From contig NZ_JACRST010000006.1 of assembly GCF_014384885.1 (NCBI RefSeq), positions 56,254-120,253 of the forward strand: DNA of 64,000 nucleotides, given 5' to 3'. The notes under the pieces were generated by a model that did no database searches, was not told the DNA's origin, and saw only the letters and a list, made by a program, of their open reading frames with translations. Shown in pieces: positions 42,674 to 52,634 of this stretch. The position numbers and the translations under genes are program-made. The stretch comes from Ligaoa zhengdingensis. GTDB taxonomy: Bacteria > Bacillota > Clostridia > Oscillospirales > Ruminococcaceae. The stretch's first letter is position 1. Every line of letters begins with the position of its first letter.

Positions 42674-42747
42674 CGCCGGTGCTGGGAATCGAACACCGCC
42701 TGTTTGTCCTAGGAAAAGCCCTATACATACGCGGTACACATCCGGCG
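42674..42747 (-). other. tRNA-like element or degenerate tRNA
   Basis: On the minus strand, 74 bases begin CGCCGG and end CCGGCG, closing like an acceptor stem. They contain a T-loop signature (GTTCGATTCCCAGCACC) 13 bases from the end. The T-stem has two mismatches, the D-arm is weak with no GG, and the anticodon loop would have six bases, so it is not a canonical tRNA. The surrounding gap (42573-42813) holds no gene. Confidence 0.2.
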
Positions 42748-42813
42748 CATTGATTTGGACAAGGGGCAACGGGCAGCATCCTCTGCATCACGTCTTTCTG
42801 CCTCTGAAGGATC

Positions 42814-43890
42814 TCATGGAAGGTCGTCTGGGAATGAGCCGTCCGCAGCGCTCCCCCTTCTCTCTTCCTGCGCGTCCAAATACCGCTTCAAGCAGTGCTC
42901 GGGATGACTCACATACCAAGCGATCGTCTTTTCCATCGCTTCCGTAAAATTGGTGGTGGCGCTCCAACCCAACTCTCGTTCAATCTTTTGCGGGTCCACG
43001 GCATACCGCCGGTCATGCCCCTTGCGGTCGGGCACGTGTGCAATCAAGTTGCGGCTGATCGTGTCGTCCACCTGTTCGTGCAGGTAGTCCACAATCCACT
43101 GCACCAGTTGCAGATTGGCACACTCGCTGCGTGCACCGATGTTGTAAATTTCCCCAGGCTTGCCCATGCGGAGCACGTGATCAACCGCGCGGCAGTGGTC
43201 TTCCACATAGATCCAATCGCGCACCTGAAGCCCATCCCCATAGACCGGCAAACCCTGATGGGTGAGCGCTTTACAGATCATCAACGGAATCAACTTTTCG
43301 GGGTATTGGCCGGGGCCAAAATTGTTGCTGCACCGGGTGATATTGACCGGCAGACGGTAGGTTTCAAAATAAGCGCGCGCCAAAAGGTCGGCCGACGCCT
43401 TGCTGGCGGAATAGGGGCTGCGCGGATTGAGCGGTGAGTGCTCGGTGAAGCGTCCAGTCGGGCCCAAGGTCCCATAGACTTCGTCGGTGGATACCTGTAA
43501 AAAGCGGCACCCCTTCTGATAGGTATCTTCATCGATCTGCCACGCCCGTTTGGCTTCCTCCAGAAGCACGTTCACCCCTTCTATATTGGTCTGAATAAAG
43601 ACATCTGGCTGGACGATGGAGCGATCCACATGCGATTCCGCCGCAAAGTTGACCAGATAGTCGATCCGTTCGCTTTGCAGCACCTCTCGCACCGCCATGC
43701 GGTCGCAGATATCCGCCTGTACAAATCGATAACGCGCATCATGCTCAATTGGCTTGAGGTAGCGCGGATTGGCGGCATAGGTCAGTTTATCCAGATTGAT
43801 CACGCGAATGTCATCATGACGGCGCAACAAATGGATGATGAAGTTAGAGCCGATAAACCCGGCTCCGCCTGTGACCAAATAAGTTTTCAT
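42814..43890 (-). CDS. rfbB: dTDP-glucose 4,6-dehydratase
   Basis: A 358-aa NAD-dependent short-chain dehydrogenase/reductase of the extended type, second step of dTDP-L-rhamnose synthesis. Rossmann motif GGAGFIGSN, the AAESHVDRS loop, STDEVYG with the Asp-Glu catalytic pair, YSASK with Tyr/Lys, and the family end NPxxxERELGW. ATG 43890 has GAGGTGA 5 bases upstream. It stands alone here, without rfbA, rfbC or rfbD, so the rest of the pathway must be elsewhere. The short extra C-terminal tail (EERRGSAADGSFPDDLP) is poorly conserved. Confidence 0.95.
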   Translation of the reverse strand: MKTYLVTGGAGFIGSNFIIHLLRRHDDIRVINLDKLTYAANPRYLKPIEHDARYRFVQADICDRMAVREVLQSERIDYLVNFAAESHVDRSIVQPDVFIQTNIEGVNVLLEEAKRAWQIDEDTYQKGCRFLQVSTDEVYGTLGPTGRFTEHSPLNPRSPYSASKASADLLARAYFETYRLPVNITRCSNNFGPGQYPEKLIPLMICKALTHQGLPVYGDGLQVRDWIYVEDHCRAVDHVLRMGKPGEIYNIGARSECANLQLVQWIVDYLHEQVDDTISRNLIAHVPDRKGHDRRYAVDPQKIERELGWSATTNFTEAMEKTIAWYVSHPEHCLKRYLDAQEERRGSAADGSFPDDLP

Positions 43891-43927
43891 CTCCCTCACC
43901 TCGTGTTTCTCATTAGCTTCTTTTGTT

Positions 43928-43956
43928 ATTATAACGGTTTTTTCGCCGTTTGAAAA
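43928..43956 (-). promoter_or_regulatory. Promoter of rfbB
   Basis: On the minus strand TTTTCA (43951-43956), 17 bases, TATAAT (43928-43933). Confidence 0.6.
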
Positions 43957-43984
43957 CCACCAATCGTATGAATCTATTAAAAAG

Positions 43985-44016
43985 GAGAGAGCGAACCAAA
44001 TTTGGCTCGCTCTCTT
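43985..44016 (-). terminator. Terminator of the 2840-aa surface gene
   Basis: AGAGAGCG and CGCTCTCT with an inner CCAAA/TTTGG pair; on the minus strand it runs into CCTTTTTAAT. Confidence 0.85.
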
Positions 44017-44039
44017 CCCTTTATGGTCCGCTATGCGGA

Positions 44040-47000
44040 TTATTTCTCCTGATGTTTCTTGCGCACCACGACCAGGCTCACGCCGCCGATAGCCGCTGCC
44101 GCCAGCACCAGCAGCCACAGGTCCGAGAGGTTCTCGCCCTGCTCCGCCGCCGCTTGCTGCGCGCCGCCGATCGTCTCGCTCGCACTGGCCGCTTCGCCAG
44201 CAGGCGCCGCCGCGTTCGGCACCGTCGCTGCCACCTCGCCGCCCGTCTCCGGGTTCAGGCTGATGGTGCCGCTTTGTGCCGCCGTCTCGCCGTCCGCCAT
44301 CGCGATGAGCTCCGCCGCGCTGTAGTACACTGCGGATGCGTCGATCGCGTAATTGCTCAGCAGATATGCCTTTCCGCCGATCTCGATGTTCAGCGCGACG
44401 CCCTTCGCCGCCGCTGCATCGATCACCGTCGCCGGCGTCATCGCTCCGCTCTCCAGCGTCGCGTTTACTGTGCCACTCTTGGCCGTGCTGTTGATCTTCT
44501 CGATGATCCCGTTCCAGTAATCGCTGTCGCTTACTTTAGAAACGGAACCGCTCGAGCCGCCCTTCGTCTTCAGGCCCTTCACTGCGTTCGCCAGCTTAGT
44601 TGCCGCGCCGTTCAGCTCTTCTGCCGTCGCGTTTTCGTTCGCCAGCAGCGCTTTCGCTTCCGCCTTCACAGCCTGCACCGCATTCCAGCTCGCCGCCGTG
44701 TAACGCGCCGCGTTCAGCTCGTTCACTTCGGCCACCGCCTGCATGAGGCGCACCTTCGCAATTGCGCAGGTCAGGTCTTCCGCCATCTGATCGACGGCCT
44801 CCTGCGCCGCGTCGCCGTTTGTGAGTAGCGCCTCCGCGCTGTCCAGCAGCTCGGTCACATAGCGCAGGCTCTCCTCGCTGTAGTTCCCGCTCTCCACCAG
44901 CGCCTGCGCCAGCTTCACAGCGGACTCAAGCGCCGCCTTCTGCGCCCGTAGCTCCAGTGCGGTCATGGCTTTCATCAGCGACTGGTACGCCGCGTCGATC
45001 GCCTCCTGCGTCGCGTAGTCGTCCGCCTCGACCTTGAGCGCCTCGCTCAGCGCCTCGGCCAGCGCCGCCCAACTGGTGGGCGTGTACTGGGCTTCGGTCA
45101 AGCTCTGCGCGCTATCGATCGCTGCGCTCAGCAGGGTGCGGTCCTCGCGCTCCACCACCAGGGCCAGCGTCTTCATCACCTTGCGGTACATGTCGTTGAT
45201 CTGCTTCTGCGTCGCGGTGCTGTCCTGCAGCAATGCTTCCGCCTCGTCGATCACCGCTTGCAGCATTTCGATCGAATCCTGCGTCAGGTCGTATTCCTCG
45301 ATCGTCCGCTTGGAAAGCGCGATCGACATGGTGAGCAGCTCGGTCTCCAGGTTCAGCTTGAGCCCCTGATAGGCCGCTTCCAGGGCGTTCCGGGCATCGT
45401 TCACCGCATCCTGGGTGGCGTCGCCGTTCTCCATCACCAGGCGCGCCGCCTCCAGCTCTTCAGCCAGCGCTTTCAAGCTCTCCTGGGTGTAGGCTGGAGA
45501 TTTCAGCGCTTCCTCCGCCAGCGCGATCAGCGCGCCCAGCTCCGTCTTGTCTACGTCGGAGGGCTGCTCCGACTCGGCGACTACCTTTACCACGATGCTC
45601 GCCTGGAAGCCGCTCGGGTTGGTCACGTTGTCCGGCAGGGTGACCGCGCCGGTCAGGGTGTAGCTGCCGATCTCGCCCGCGACATATCCCTCTTCGGACC
45701 ACACCACCGGGAAGCTCTCGGCCTTGCCGTTGCTCAGCAGCAGCCTCGCCGTCTCCGGCAGTGCCAGCTCGGCAAACGGGACATTGCCCTTCACTTCCAG
45801 CTCGGATTCCACCGCGCCCTTCACCGTCAGGGTCTCGTCGCCGGTGGTCCATTTCGCCAAAATGGCATCCAGTTCCTTCTGGGTGACAGGCACCACACCG
45901 CCGTGGCGCACGTCGCCCGAAGGCATGTTCGGGTTCTTGCCCATATAAGTCCATTCGCCGCTTGCGAGGTCATCGGTCACCGAATAGCCGAAGCGATCCC
46001 CGCTCGCATAGAAGAAATCCCAGTAGTGGAACCACTTGTTCTCACCGTTGGCTTTGAACACGAACGGACCTTCCGCGTACTTGTCGGTGACAAACTCATC
46101 GGTATAGATCTCGAAGCTGCCCGGAGCGAGGGAGGTGGATTTCGCAAATTTGATCGCTTTTCCGCTCTCGCGCTCGTCCTTAAACGCCATATAGTAGACG
46201 CCGTCATGTTTGATGATGGCGGAGTCGATGATCTGGTAACCGGGGTCGAAGTATATGCCAGGAGTGGACAGGCTCTCCAAATCCTTGGAGGTGTTGTAAT
46301 AGATCGGCCCAGAACCGTTTTCTCCTCTGGCTGAGGGGTCCGCCCAGTACAGATAATATTGATCGGTGATCGGATCGTAAGAACCTTCGGGAGCCCACGC
46401 GCGGGAACCGGTCAGACCGGCCACGCCGCTCTGAGAGGCCCTCAGCAGGCGCTCGTTGGTAAACTCGGTGAGGTTCTCAGAATGCCATGCGTAAATGTAC
46501 GGGGTATCCCAGCCCTGGGTGGCCAGAACGCTGAACGAACCGTCCTTGTTTCTCATGATGAACGGGTCGCGCACGCGCTTGGTGTCGCCCATCGTCGGGT
46601 AGACGACCGGGTAGTTGTTGTTGAGCTTCTCCCAATGCACGCCGTCGTAGCTGTAGGCCATGCGGAACTTCTCATCGGGGTTGTTGACACCCTGGTGTTC
46701 CGCATCCACAGCGCCGTTCGCGCCGAAGAACGAAAGGACATAGCCGACGAACTCGTCCATGAGAATCACGTTGTTGTAGACGACCTCAACGACAGCATCG
46801 CCCTTGGTTACAACGCCTTTGAGCTTGAGAAGCTGACGCTCATCGGAGGTCCCGGTCTTGGTGATGACGTTGTCCACCAGATTCGCGTCGCCCTCGGTGA
46901 TGGTCCACACCACGTTGGAGCCGCTCTTCGCCTTCGGCAGCTCATAGCCGTCGTTGATCAGGTAGTCGATGGCCCTTTGCAGATATTCCGCATCCTTCGC

Positions 47001-50000
47001 CGCGACATCCTCGTCGGACATTGCAACCACCGTCGCGGTGAAGCTCTTCTCGACGCTCTTGCCGTCCTTGGAGATGACAGCGGTGAGCACCACCGTCTGA
47101 TTTCCCTGCTCCAGATTCGGCAGGTTGATGTTGCCATCCGCCGCAATAAATTCGGGCTTGTCGGACTTCCAGGTGATCGCAGTGCCCTTCAAGCCGGTGG
47201 CCGGCAGGGTCAGGCTCTCTGTGACATGGCTCAGGTCGCCCAGATCGAGCGCGTCCGCTGCGATATTCAGCAGGCCCTGCGCGGATTCGTCCGCGATCTC
47301 CTGCGCGGAAAGCGCCCTGTAGAAGATTTTGTAATCGTTCATCCGTCCGCTGAAGGTCGGGTCGGCCGAGAAGATGGTTTTGCCGATGTAGTTGTTGACC
47401 GTGTCGCCCAGGGCGGCGATGGTGCCGTCGGTCGCGCTGCGCGCAACTTCCTTGCCATCCAGGTAAACAACCGCTTCGCCGTTCTCATAGGTCGCCGCGA
47501 CATGGCTCCACTGGTCTGCGGGAAGCGCGTCGGCAGGGGACGCCTGTGCGGTCTGTTGGCCGGTCATGCCGTCGGTGTACCACGACCAGATCAAGCCGCA
47601 GTCCACGTTGCCGGGATTGCCCTGGTTCGCGATGGTCAGGAAGCGGTCATTGCCCGACGAAACATGGAAGAGCCCCTCCCAGTTCGCCTTGGCGTCCATC
47701 TCGGTCCACAGGGAGATGGTGAGCGCTTCGGTGTCCGCCGCGCCGCCGATCCAGTTGGCCGGCATCTCGACGTAGTCGTCCACGCCGTCCAGCACCAGGT
47801 TGCCACCCTCGATCTTGGCGCCGCTCTTGAGAACGCCGTTTGCTCCGGAGATCAGGTCGGCAGCGTCGCCGTCAAAGCTGTAGTAGTTGACTAGCTCATC
47901 CAGGCCGATGACGTTGACTTCGATATCTTTGCTCGCGGTCAGGCCGCCGAGCTCGATGTTGGCCGTCAGGGTCGCCGTCTGATAGTTCTGGGAACGGATA
48001 ATCATACCCGTGTCGGAAATCAGCTCCGGAGTCTTGGAGCTCCAGGTGATGTTCGCACCGAATTCGCCCTTGGCCGGCAGGTCGAGGTTGGCGCGGGTGC
48101 CCTTCGGCAGGGTCAGGGCCGCTTTGGCGATGTCGATGTTGACAGCCGGGGTGTTCGCCAGAACGGTGATGCTGAACTCCTTGGCGACCTCCACGCTGCC
48201 GTTGGAGATGGTGGCCGTCAGGGTGACGGTCTTGTTCTCGTCGGCCGGACGGGTCACCTTGCCGTCGTCGCCCAGATAAGCGGAATCGCTCGACTTCCAG
48301 GTGATGGTATTGCCGTACTTGCTCTCCGGCAGCTGGATGTCGGCATAAACCGTGGTGCTCTCCAGCTCCAGCTCGTAAGATTCCTGCATCAGTTCCTTGC
48401 GCTCCAGATCAGCGAGAATCTCCGCCTCGGAGAGCGCGCGGTTGTAAATCTTGAAGTTGTCAAAGGTGCCGATCGCATTCGGGTCGGGCCACACGCTCTT
48501 GCCGATCATCACCGGGCCGGCATCGTACACGCCGCCGAAGGTGTTGGTCATCGAGCTGCTGACAGCCACCAGCGTGCCGTCCAGATACAGCTTCGCGGTG
48601 CTGCCCTCCTGGGTGTACACGAAGTTCACCCAGCGGCCGGTATCGACGCAGACGCCCTCGGCCGCCGCGATGCGCTGCTCGCTGGTGCCGGGATTTTTGA
48701 TGGCCACGGTGATGCCCACCGGCTTGCCGCCCGGGTTGCCCTGCGCCGCCATGGTGATGTAAGCGCCGCTCTGGCTACCAGCGGAGAACAGGGTGGTCCA
48801 CGCCTCGCGCGCGGTGAGATACACATCGCCCGAGAGGGTCATGTCGGTGAGGCCGTTGAGAACCTCCCCGTTGATCTCGATGCTGTTGCTGCCATCGCTG
48901 CCGAACAGCGCGCCGCTGCCGATCTTGCCGTCGGCCAAGGTGACGCTGCCCTTGAATGTGCCGTCGTAACCGTTGCCAGTCTGGTCGATCACTTTACCGC
49001 CCTCATTCTCCTCAAACGTATAGTTGAGGATGGGGTCGTCCACAAATTCGACCGGGGGTTCCTCGCCGGTGATCTCAAATTCCGATTTGGCTCGGCTGAG
49101 GATGGTGAAATTGTCCACCTTGCCGACCATGCCGGGATCTCCGAACATCAGGCTTCTGCCGATGGAAGCGCCGGCGCCCGCCACCTTGGAGAGGTCATCC
49201 GGGGTAGTGTTGATCGTACCGGTGCCCACCAGCTCGTTGTTGATGTACAGCTTGCCGGTGGCGCCCTCCTGCGTGTAGGTCAGATGCGCCCACTCGCTAA
49301 CCGGCAGCTTGACATCGGCGGAACCGCTCTTCACGCGGTCCTCCGCGCCGCCGTTCTTCTTGGTAGCGAGCGTCAGCCCGACCTTTACGAGGGACGGATT
49401 GCCCTGGTTGGCCAATACAATGTAGTTGGAACCGTCCTTGCCCATCGTGAAAAGCTGGGTCCAATTGACGCTCTCATCGAGGTAATAGTCCGCCTCGAGG
49501 GTGTAATCGGTCATCCCTTCAAACGCCGCGATGGGGATATCCACACCGCTCGCCGCGTCCTGCTTGCCGCCGATGAGGGAGACCGCACTGCCGTCCTTGC
49601 CGTCGGCCGAAACAGCCGCGCCCTTGACCAGCGTGCCGTCGAAGCCGTTGCCGCTCATATCAGCCACCGTGCTGCCGCTGACCGACTCGAAGTCGTAGCT
49701 CACGACGGTAGCGGGGTCGAGCTCAGGATTCAGCTTGCTGTACAGCTCTTTCATGATGACCATGCCGTACTGGTCGTTGCAGTGCCAGGCATCGGACATC
49801 TTTTCGCTGCTCCAATCGCCGAACCACGGGCCCATATCCCAGAACCGGACGCCGGTGGCCGCCGCCGCGTTCGGGAAGGTGGTCTTCCAGTACTCGCGCA
49901 GCATCACCTTGGAGGCCGGCTTGGAGGTATCGTTGGTATCAAAGGTGGAAAGCAGCCAGATTTCCTTGTCGGGCAGCGCCGCTTTCACACGATTGAGCAC

Positions 50001-52562
50001 AGTGATCAAATCCTGCTCCACATCTGCCGGCTGACGGGGTTCGGCCAGCGCGCCGTGGTCGTTGGTGCCGAGCAGCACCACGATCTTGTCAGGGTTAATC
50101 AGCTTCAGGAAGGAATCGAAAATGCTTTCGGTCAGGATTGCGAAATCATTCGAGGTCGCTTCCGCGTTGCCCAGGGTGTTGATGATCGCACGGCTGTCGC
50201 GTTCACCGATGATGGCGTCCGCGCCGTAGAAGTTGACATGGCCCTGGTTGATCTTGATTTGCATCACGTGCGAGCCGTATTTCAGCCCGTCGTAGGATGC
50301 GGCATGGGTCTTGTAATCGTTGGGCTGATTCTGATAGACCGTGCCCTTGTCCACACCGTCGATGGTGACGGAGAAGTTGCCCGCGCCATTCCACGAGAGA
50401 TAGAACAGGTCGATGGCGGAACCGACAAAGTTGATGGTCATCTCCGCACCGGTGTCGCCCCTGGCGTAGATGCCGTTCGGGGAATCGTTGGTGGTGCCGT
50501 GGATTCCCCAACGCGCGGTGTCGAAATCCGTCCAGCCGCCGGTGCGGGTGAACGAGAAGTTCTTCGGCTGTTTTTGGAAATAGGAGTTGGCCGCAAGGGT
50601 GACAAACCCGGTGCCATAGTCGCCGTAATCCTCGTTGAGGAGCTCCTTCATGTTCATGGTCAGCCAGCCGAATTCGGTGTTGGAGTCGCCGATCTGAAGG
50701 ATGTTCATCGGCTTCTTGGCCACCGCCTTCGGGTCGGCTTTGAGTTCAACCGTGAATTCCTTTGTATCGCTCACGTCGCCCGAGACCAGCGTCGCCGTCA
50801 AGGTGACCGCCTTGCCCTCCGCCTTGTCGCGGATTACAATGCCGTTCTCCACAATGTGGGCGGGATCGCTGGTTTCCCAATAGATCTTGGCGCCGTTCTC
50901 ACCGACCAGCGGAAGCTCCAGGCGGTCGCCGGTGAACGGCGCGATCTCGCCCAAATCCAGCGCAGCCTTGTCCTTCTCCACGATCTCCTGATTCGCCATT
51001 ACATCGGCGACCAGCTCGTCCGCGGAGAGGGCGCGGGTATAAATCTTAAAGTTGTCGATGCGTCCGGTCGCCGTGGGGTCCGCCGGATAGGGGCTCTTGG
51101 CCAGATAGCACTTCTCCCCCACGACATACGCGTCGCCGATCGTATTGGTCATATCGGTCTTTTCCGCTACGACCTCGCCGTCGATGTACAGTCGGGCTGT
51201 GCTGCCCTCCTGGGTGTAAGCGATTCTCGCCCAACGCCCCACAGGCACAGTCTTGTCAACCGGAGCGGAGATGCGCTGCTCCACACCGCCCACGCGGATG
51301 CCCAGCGTATAGCCGACCTGTGCGCCGCCCGGCGCTCCCTTTGCCGCCATCACGGTGCAGTTGACGTCGTTGACATTGCTGCCCGCGGCGAACAGCGCGG
51401 TCCATGTGGAGACGCTGTCCAGCCACACATCCGCCATGATGGTCACATCTTCGATGCCGTTGACCACTTCCATGGGGATTTCAACATAATCGGTGCCCGA
51501 GGACAGCTTGATGGCCTTGCCGTCGCGCGAATTGACGAGCGCAGCATTGCCGGTCATGGTGCCGTCAAAGCCGTTGCCGCTCTCATCGGGGACAACCATG
51601 CCGTCGGCCTCTTCAAAATTGTAGTAGAGCAGCAGATCGTCGCCGGCCTCCCCTGTGATCTCAGCCTGGGTCTTGGCGCGGCTGTAAATCGCAAAGTTAT
51701 CCACGCGGCCATCCATACCGGGGTCGGGGAACATCCGGCTCTGGCCGATCGCCGCCGTCACGCCATCCTGCTGTGCCAGGTCGTCGGGCGTGGTATTGAT
51801 CGTGCCGGTACCCACCAGCTCGCTGTTGATGTACAGCTTGCCGGTGGCGCCCTTCTGGGTATAGGTCAGGTGCGACCACTCGCCGGTGGGCAGTTTGATA
51901 TCGGGGGAACCGGATTTGACGCGGTCCTCGGTGCCGCCGTTCAGCATTGTGGCAATCGTCAGGCCGACTGATACGCTCATCGGGGTACCCTGATTGGCCA
52001 AAACGATATAATTCCGATCCTTGCCCATTGTGAACAACTGGGTCCATGTGACCGAGTTGTCCAGATAGAAGTCCGCCTCAAGGGTGTAATCGGTCACGCC
52101 CTCGAACGCTTCCACAGGGATCAACACGCCGTCGGCGTCTGTCTTTGTCTTTTCGCCGGCGAGATCAACGGCCTTGCCCTCTTTGCCGTTGTCAACAACC
52201 GCCGCGCCGTTGAGCAGCGTGCCGTCGTAACCGTTGCCGCTTGCATCCGCAACAGTTTCGCCGTCCACGCTCTCAAAGTCATAGAACAGGACCAGGGAAT
52301 CGTCATTGGGGATCGCCCGCGCGCCGTAACTGCGGGGAAGCACCGCCTCCGACAGGTCCTCCTCCTGTTCAGCTTCAGGCGCAGGAACCAGGTCAGAATC
52401 CGTTTTCTGGTTCCCAGCGTCCTCGGCAGGAGTCTCCTCCTGCTGCGCTACAATTTCGGCGGGATTCTGGCCGGGATCCACCTCAATTGCATAGGCAAAG
52501 CTGGAAAAAGTGCTGCATAACATGGCAAAGGTCAATATCCATGCTACCACATTCTTTTTCAT
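44040..52562 (-). CDS. Giant surface protein with SGNH esterase and GH43-type glycosidase (2840 aa)
   Basis: Bifunctional anchored enzyme. Signal peptide 1-25; LamG domains at 88-301, 308-521, 948-1161, 1173-1381 and 1555-1757; atrophied Ig-like linkers (about 528-610, 1385-1550, 1760-1840). An SGNH/GDSL esterase lies at 617-950 with S627 (GDSN), N834 (GTND) and D924/H927 (DAWH). A five-bladed GH43-type glycosidase lies at 1935-2235 with D1999 (RVRDPF), D2113 (IIDSAI) and E2164 (AEGPF), the family order. Then an Ig-like domain, FIVAR stalk 2335-2660, tail module 2672-2765, NPETGG at 2770, Ala-rich spacer, TM about 2812-2832 and RKKHQEK. Esterase plus GH43 suggests removal of acyl groups and arabinose or xylose from hemicellulose or pectin side chains. 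Confidence 0.88.
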   Translation of the reverse strand: MKKNVVAWILTFAMLCSTFSSFAYAIEVDPGQNPAEIVAQQEETPAEDAGNQKTDSDLVPAPEAEQEEDLSEAVLPRSYGARAIPNDDSLVLFYDFESVDGETVADASGNGYDGTLLNGAAVVDNGKEGKAVDLAGEKTKTDADGVLIPVEAFEGVTDYTLEADFYLDNSVTWTQLFTMGKDRNYIVLANQGTPMSVSVGLTIATMLNGGTEDRVKSGSPDIKLPTGEWSHLTYTQKGATGKLYINSELVGTGTINTTPDDLAQQDGVTAAIGQSRMFPDPGMDGRVDNFAIYSRAKTQAEITGEAGDDLLLYYNFEEADGMVVPDESGNGFDGTMTGNAALVNSRDGKAIKLSSGTDYVEIPMEVVNGIEDVTIMADVWLDSVSTWTALFAAGSNVNDVNCTVMAAKGAPGGAQVGYTLGIRVGGVEQRISAPVDKTVPVGRWARIAYTQEGSTARLYIDGEVVAEKTDMTNTIGDAYVVGEKCYLAKSPYPADPTATGRIDNFKIYTRALSADELVADVMANQEIVEKDKAALDLGEIAPFTGDRLELPLVGENGAKIYWETSDPAHIVENGIVIRDKAEGKAVTLTATLVSGDVSDTKEFTVELKADPKAVAKKPMNILQIGDSNTEFGWLTMNMKELLNEDYGDYGTGFVTLAANSYFQKQPKNFSFTRTGGWTDFDTARWGIHGTTNDSPNGIYARGDTGAEMTINFVGSAIDLFYLSWNGAGNFSVTIDGVDKGTVYQNQPNDYKTHAASYDGLKYGSHVMQIKINQGHVNFYGADAIIGERDSRAIINTLGNAEATSNDFAILTESIFDSFLKLINPDKIVVLLGTNDHGALAEPRQPADVEQDLITVLNRVKAALPDKEIWLLSTFDTNDTSKPASKVMLREYWKTTFPNAAAATGVRFWDMGPWFGDWSSEKMSDAWHCNDQYGMVIMKELYSKLNPELDPATVVSYDFESVSGSTVADMSGNGFDGTLVKGAAVSADGKDGSAVSLIGGKQDAASGVDIPIAAFEGMTDYTLEADYYLDESVNWTQLFTMGKDGSNYIVLANQGNPSLVKVGLTLATKKNGGAEDRVKSGSADVKLPVSEWAHLTYTQEGATGKLYINNELVGTGTINTTPDDLSKVAGAGASIGRSLMFGDPGMVGKVDNFTILSRAKSEFEITGEEPPVEFVDDPILNYTFEENEGGKVIDQTGNGYDGTFKGSVTLADGKIGSGALFGSDGSNSIEINGEVLNGLTDMTLSGDVYLTAREAWTTLFSAGSQSGAYITMAAQGNPGGKPVGITVAIKNPGTSEQRIAAAEGVCVDTGRWVNFVYTQEGSTAKLYLDGTLVAVSSSMTNTFGGVYDAGPVMIGKSVWPDPNAIGTFDNFKIYNRALSEAEILADLERKELMQESYELELESTTVYADIQLPESKYGNTITWKSSDSAYLGDDGKVTRPADENKTVTLTATISNGSVEVAKEFSITVLANTPAVNIDIAKAALTLPKGTRANLDLPAKGEFGANITWSSKTPELISDTGMIIRSQNYQTATLTANIELGGLTASKDIEVNVIGLDELVNYYSFDGDAADLISGANGVLKSGAKIEGGNLVLDGVDDYVEMPANWIGGAADTEALTISLWTEMDAKANWEGLFHVSSGNDRFLTIANQGNPGNVDCGLIWSWYTDGMTGQQTAQASPADALPADQWSHVAATYENGEAVVYLDGKEVARSATDGTIAALGDTVNNYIGKTIFSADPTFSGRMNDYKIFYRALSAQEIADESAQGLLNIAADALDLGDLSHVTESLTLPATGLKGTAITWKSDKPEFIAADGNINLPNLEQGNQTVVLTAVISKDGKSVEKSFTATVVAMSDEDVAAKDAEYLQRAIDYLINDGYELPKAKSGSNVVWTITEGDANLVDNVITKTGTSDERQLLKLKGVVTKGDAVVEVVYNNVILMDEFVGYVLSFFGANGAVDAEHQGVNNPDEKFRMAYSYDGVHWEKLNNNYPVVYPTMGDTKRVRDPFIMRNKDGSFSVLATQGWDTPYIYAWHSENLTEFTNERLLRASQSGVAGLTGSRAWAPEGSYDPITDQYYLYWADPSARGENGSGPIYYNTSKDLESLSTPGIYFDPGYQIIDSAIIKHDGVYYMAFKDERESGKAIKFAKSTSLAPGSFEIYTDEFVTDKYAEGPFVFKANGENKWFHYWDFFYASGDRFGYSVTDDLASGEWTYMGKNPNMPSGDVRHGGVVPVTQKELDAILAKWTTGDETLTVKGAVESELEVKGNVPFAELALPETARLLLSNGKAESFPVVWSEEGYVAGEIGSYTLTGAVTLPDNVTNPSGFQASIVVKVVAESEQPSDVDKTELGALIALAEEALKSPAYTQESLKALAEELEAARLVMENGDATQDAVNDARNALEAAYQGLKLNLETELLTMSIALSKRTIEEYDLTQDSIEMLQAVIDEAEALLQDSTATQKQINDMYRKVMKTLALVVEREDRTLLSAAIDSAQSLTEAQYTPTSWAALAEALSEALKVEADDYATQEAIDAAYQSLMKAMTALELRAQKAALESAVKLAQALVESGNYSEESLRYVTELLDSAEALLTNGDAAQEAVDQMAEDLTCAIAKVRLMQAVAEVNELNAARYTAASWNAVQAVKAEAKALLANENATAEELNGAATKLANAVKGLKTKGGSSGSVSKVSDSDYWNGIIEKINSTAKSGTVNATLESGAMTPATVIDAAAAKGVALNIEIGGKAYLLSNYAIDASAVYYSAAELIAMADGETAAQSGTISLNPETGGEVAATVPNAAAPAGEAASASETIGGAQQAAAEQGENLSDLWLLVLAAAAIGGVSLVVVRKKHQEK
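44073..44759 (-). repeat. Copy 2 of the 0.7-kb inverted repeat
   Basis: The minus-strand counterpart of 11347-12030. It encodes the same last FIVAR repeat, tail module and NPETGG region with only scattered substitutions. The protein differs at about 20 of 228 positions, while upstream FIVAR repeats of the two genes are much less alike, which points to recent exchange of this block. Confidence 0.85.
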
Positions 52563-52634
52563 TTCCTTCCTCCTTTTGTCTTCATAATTTCTGATAGACC
52601 GGAAAGATTTTGCCTTTTCGCTCTACCTTGTTTT

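Noticed and set aside
42537..42813. Insertion-sequence remnant between the dynamin pair and rfbB
   Set aside because: No transposase fragment or terminal repeats could be seen; only the tRNA-like stretch stands out.
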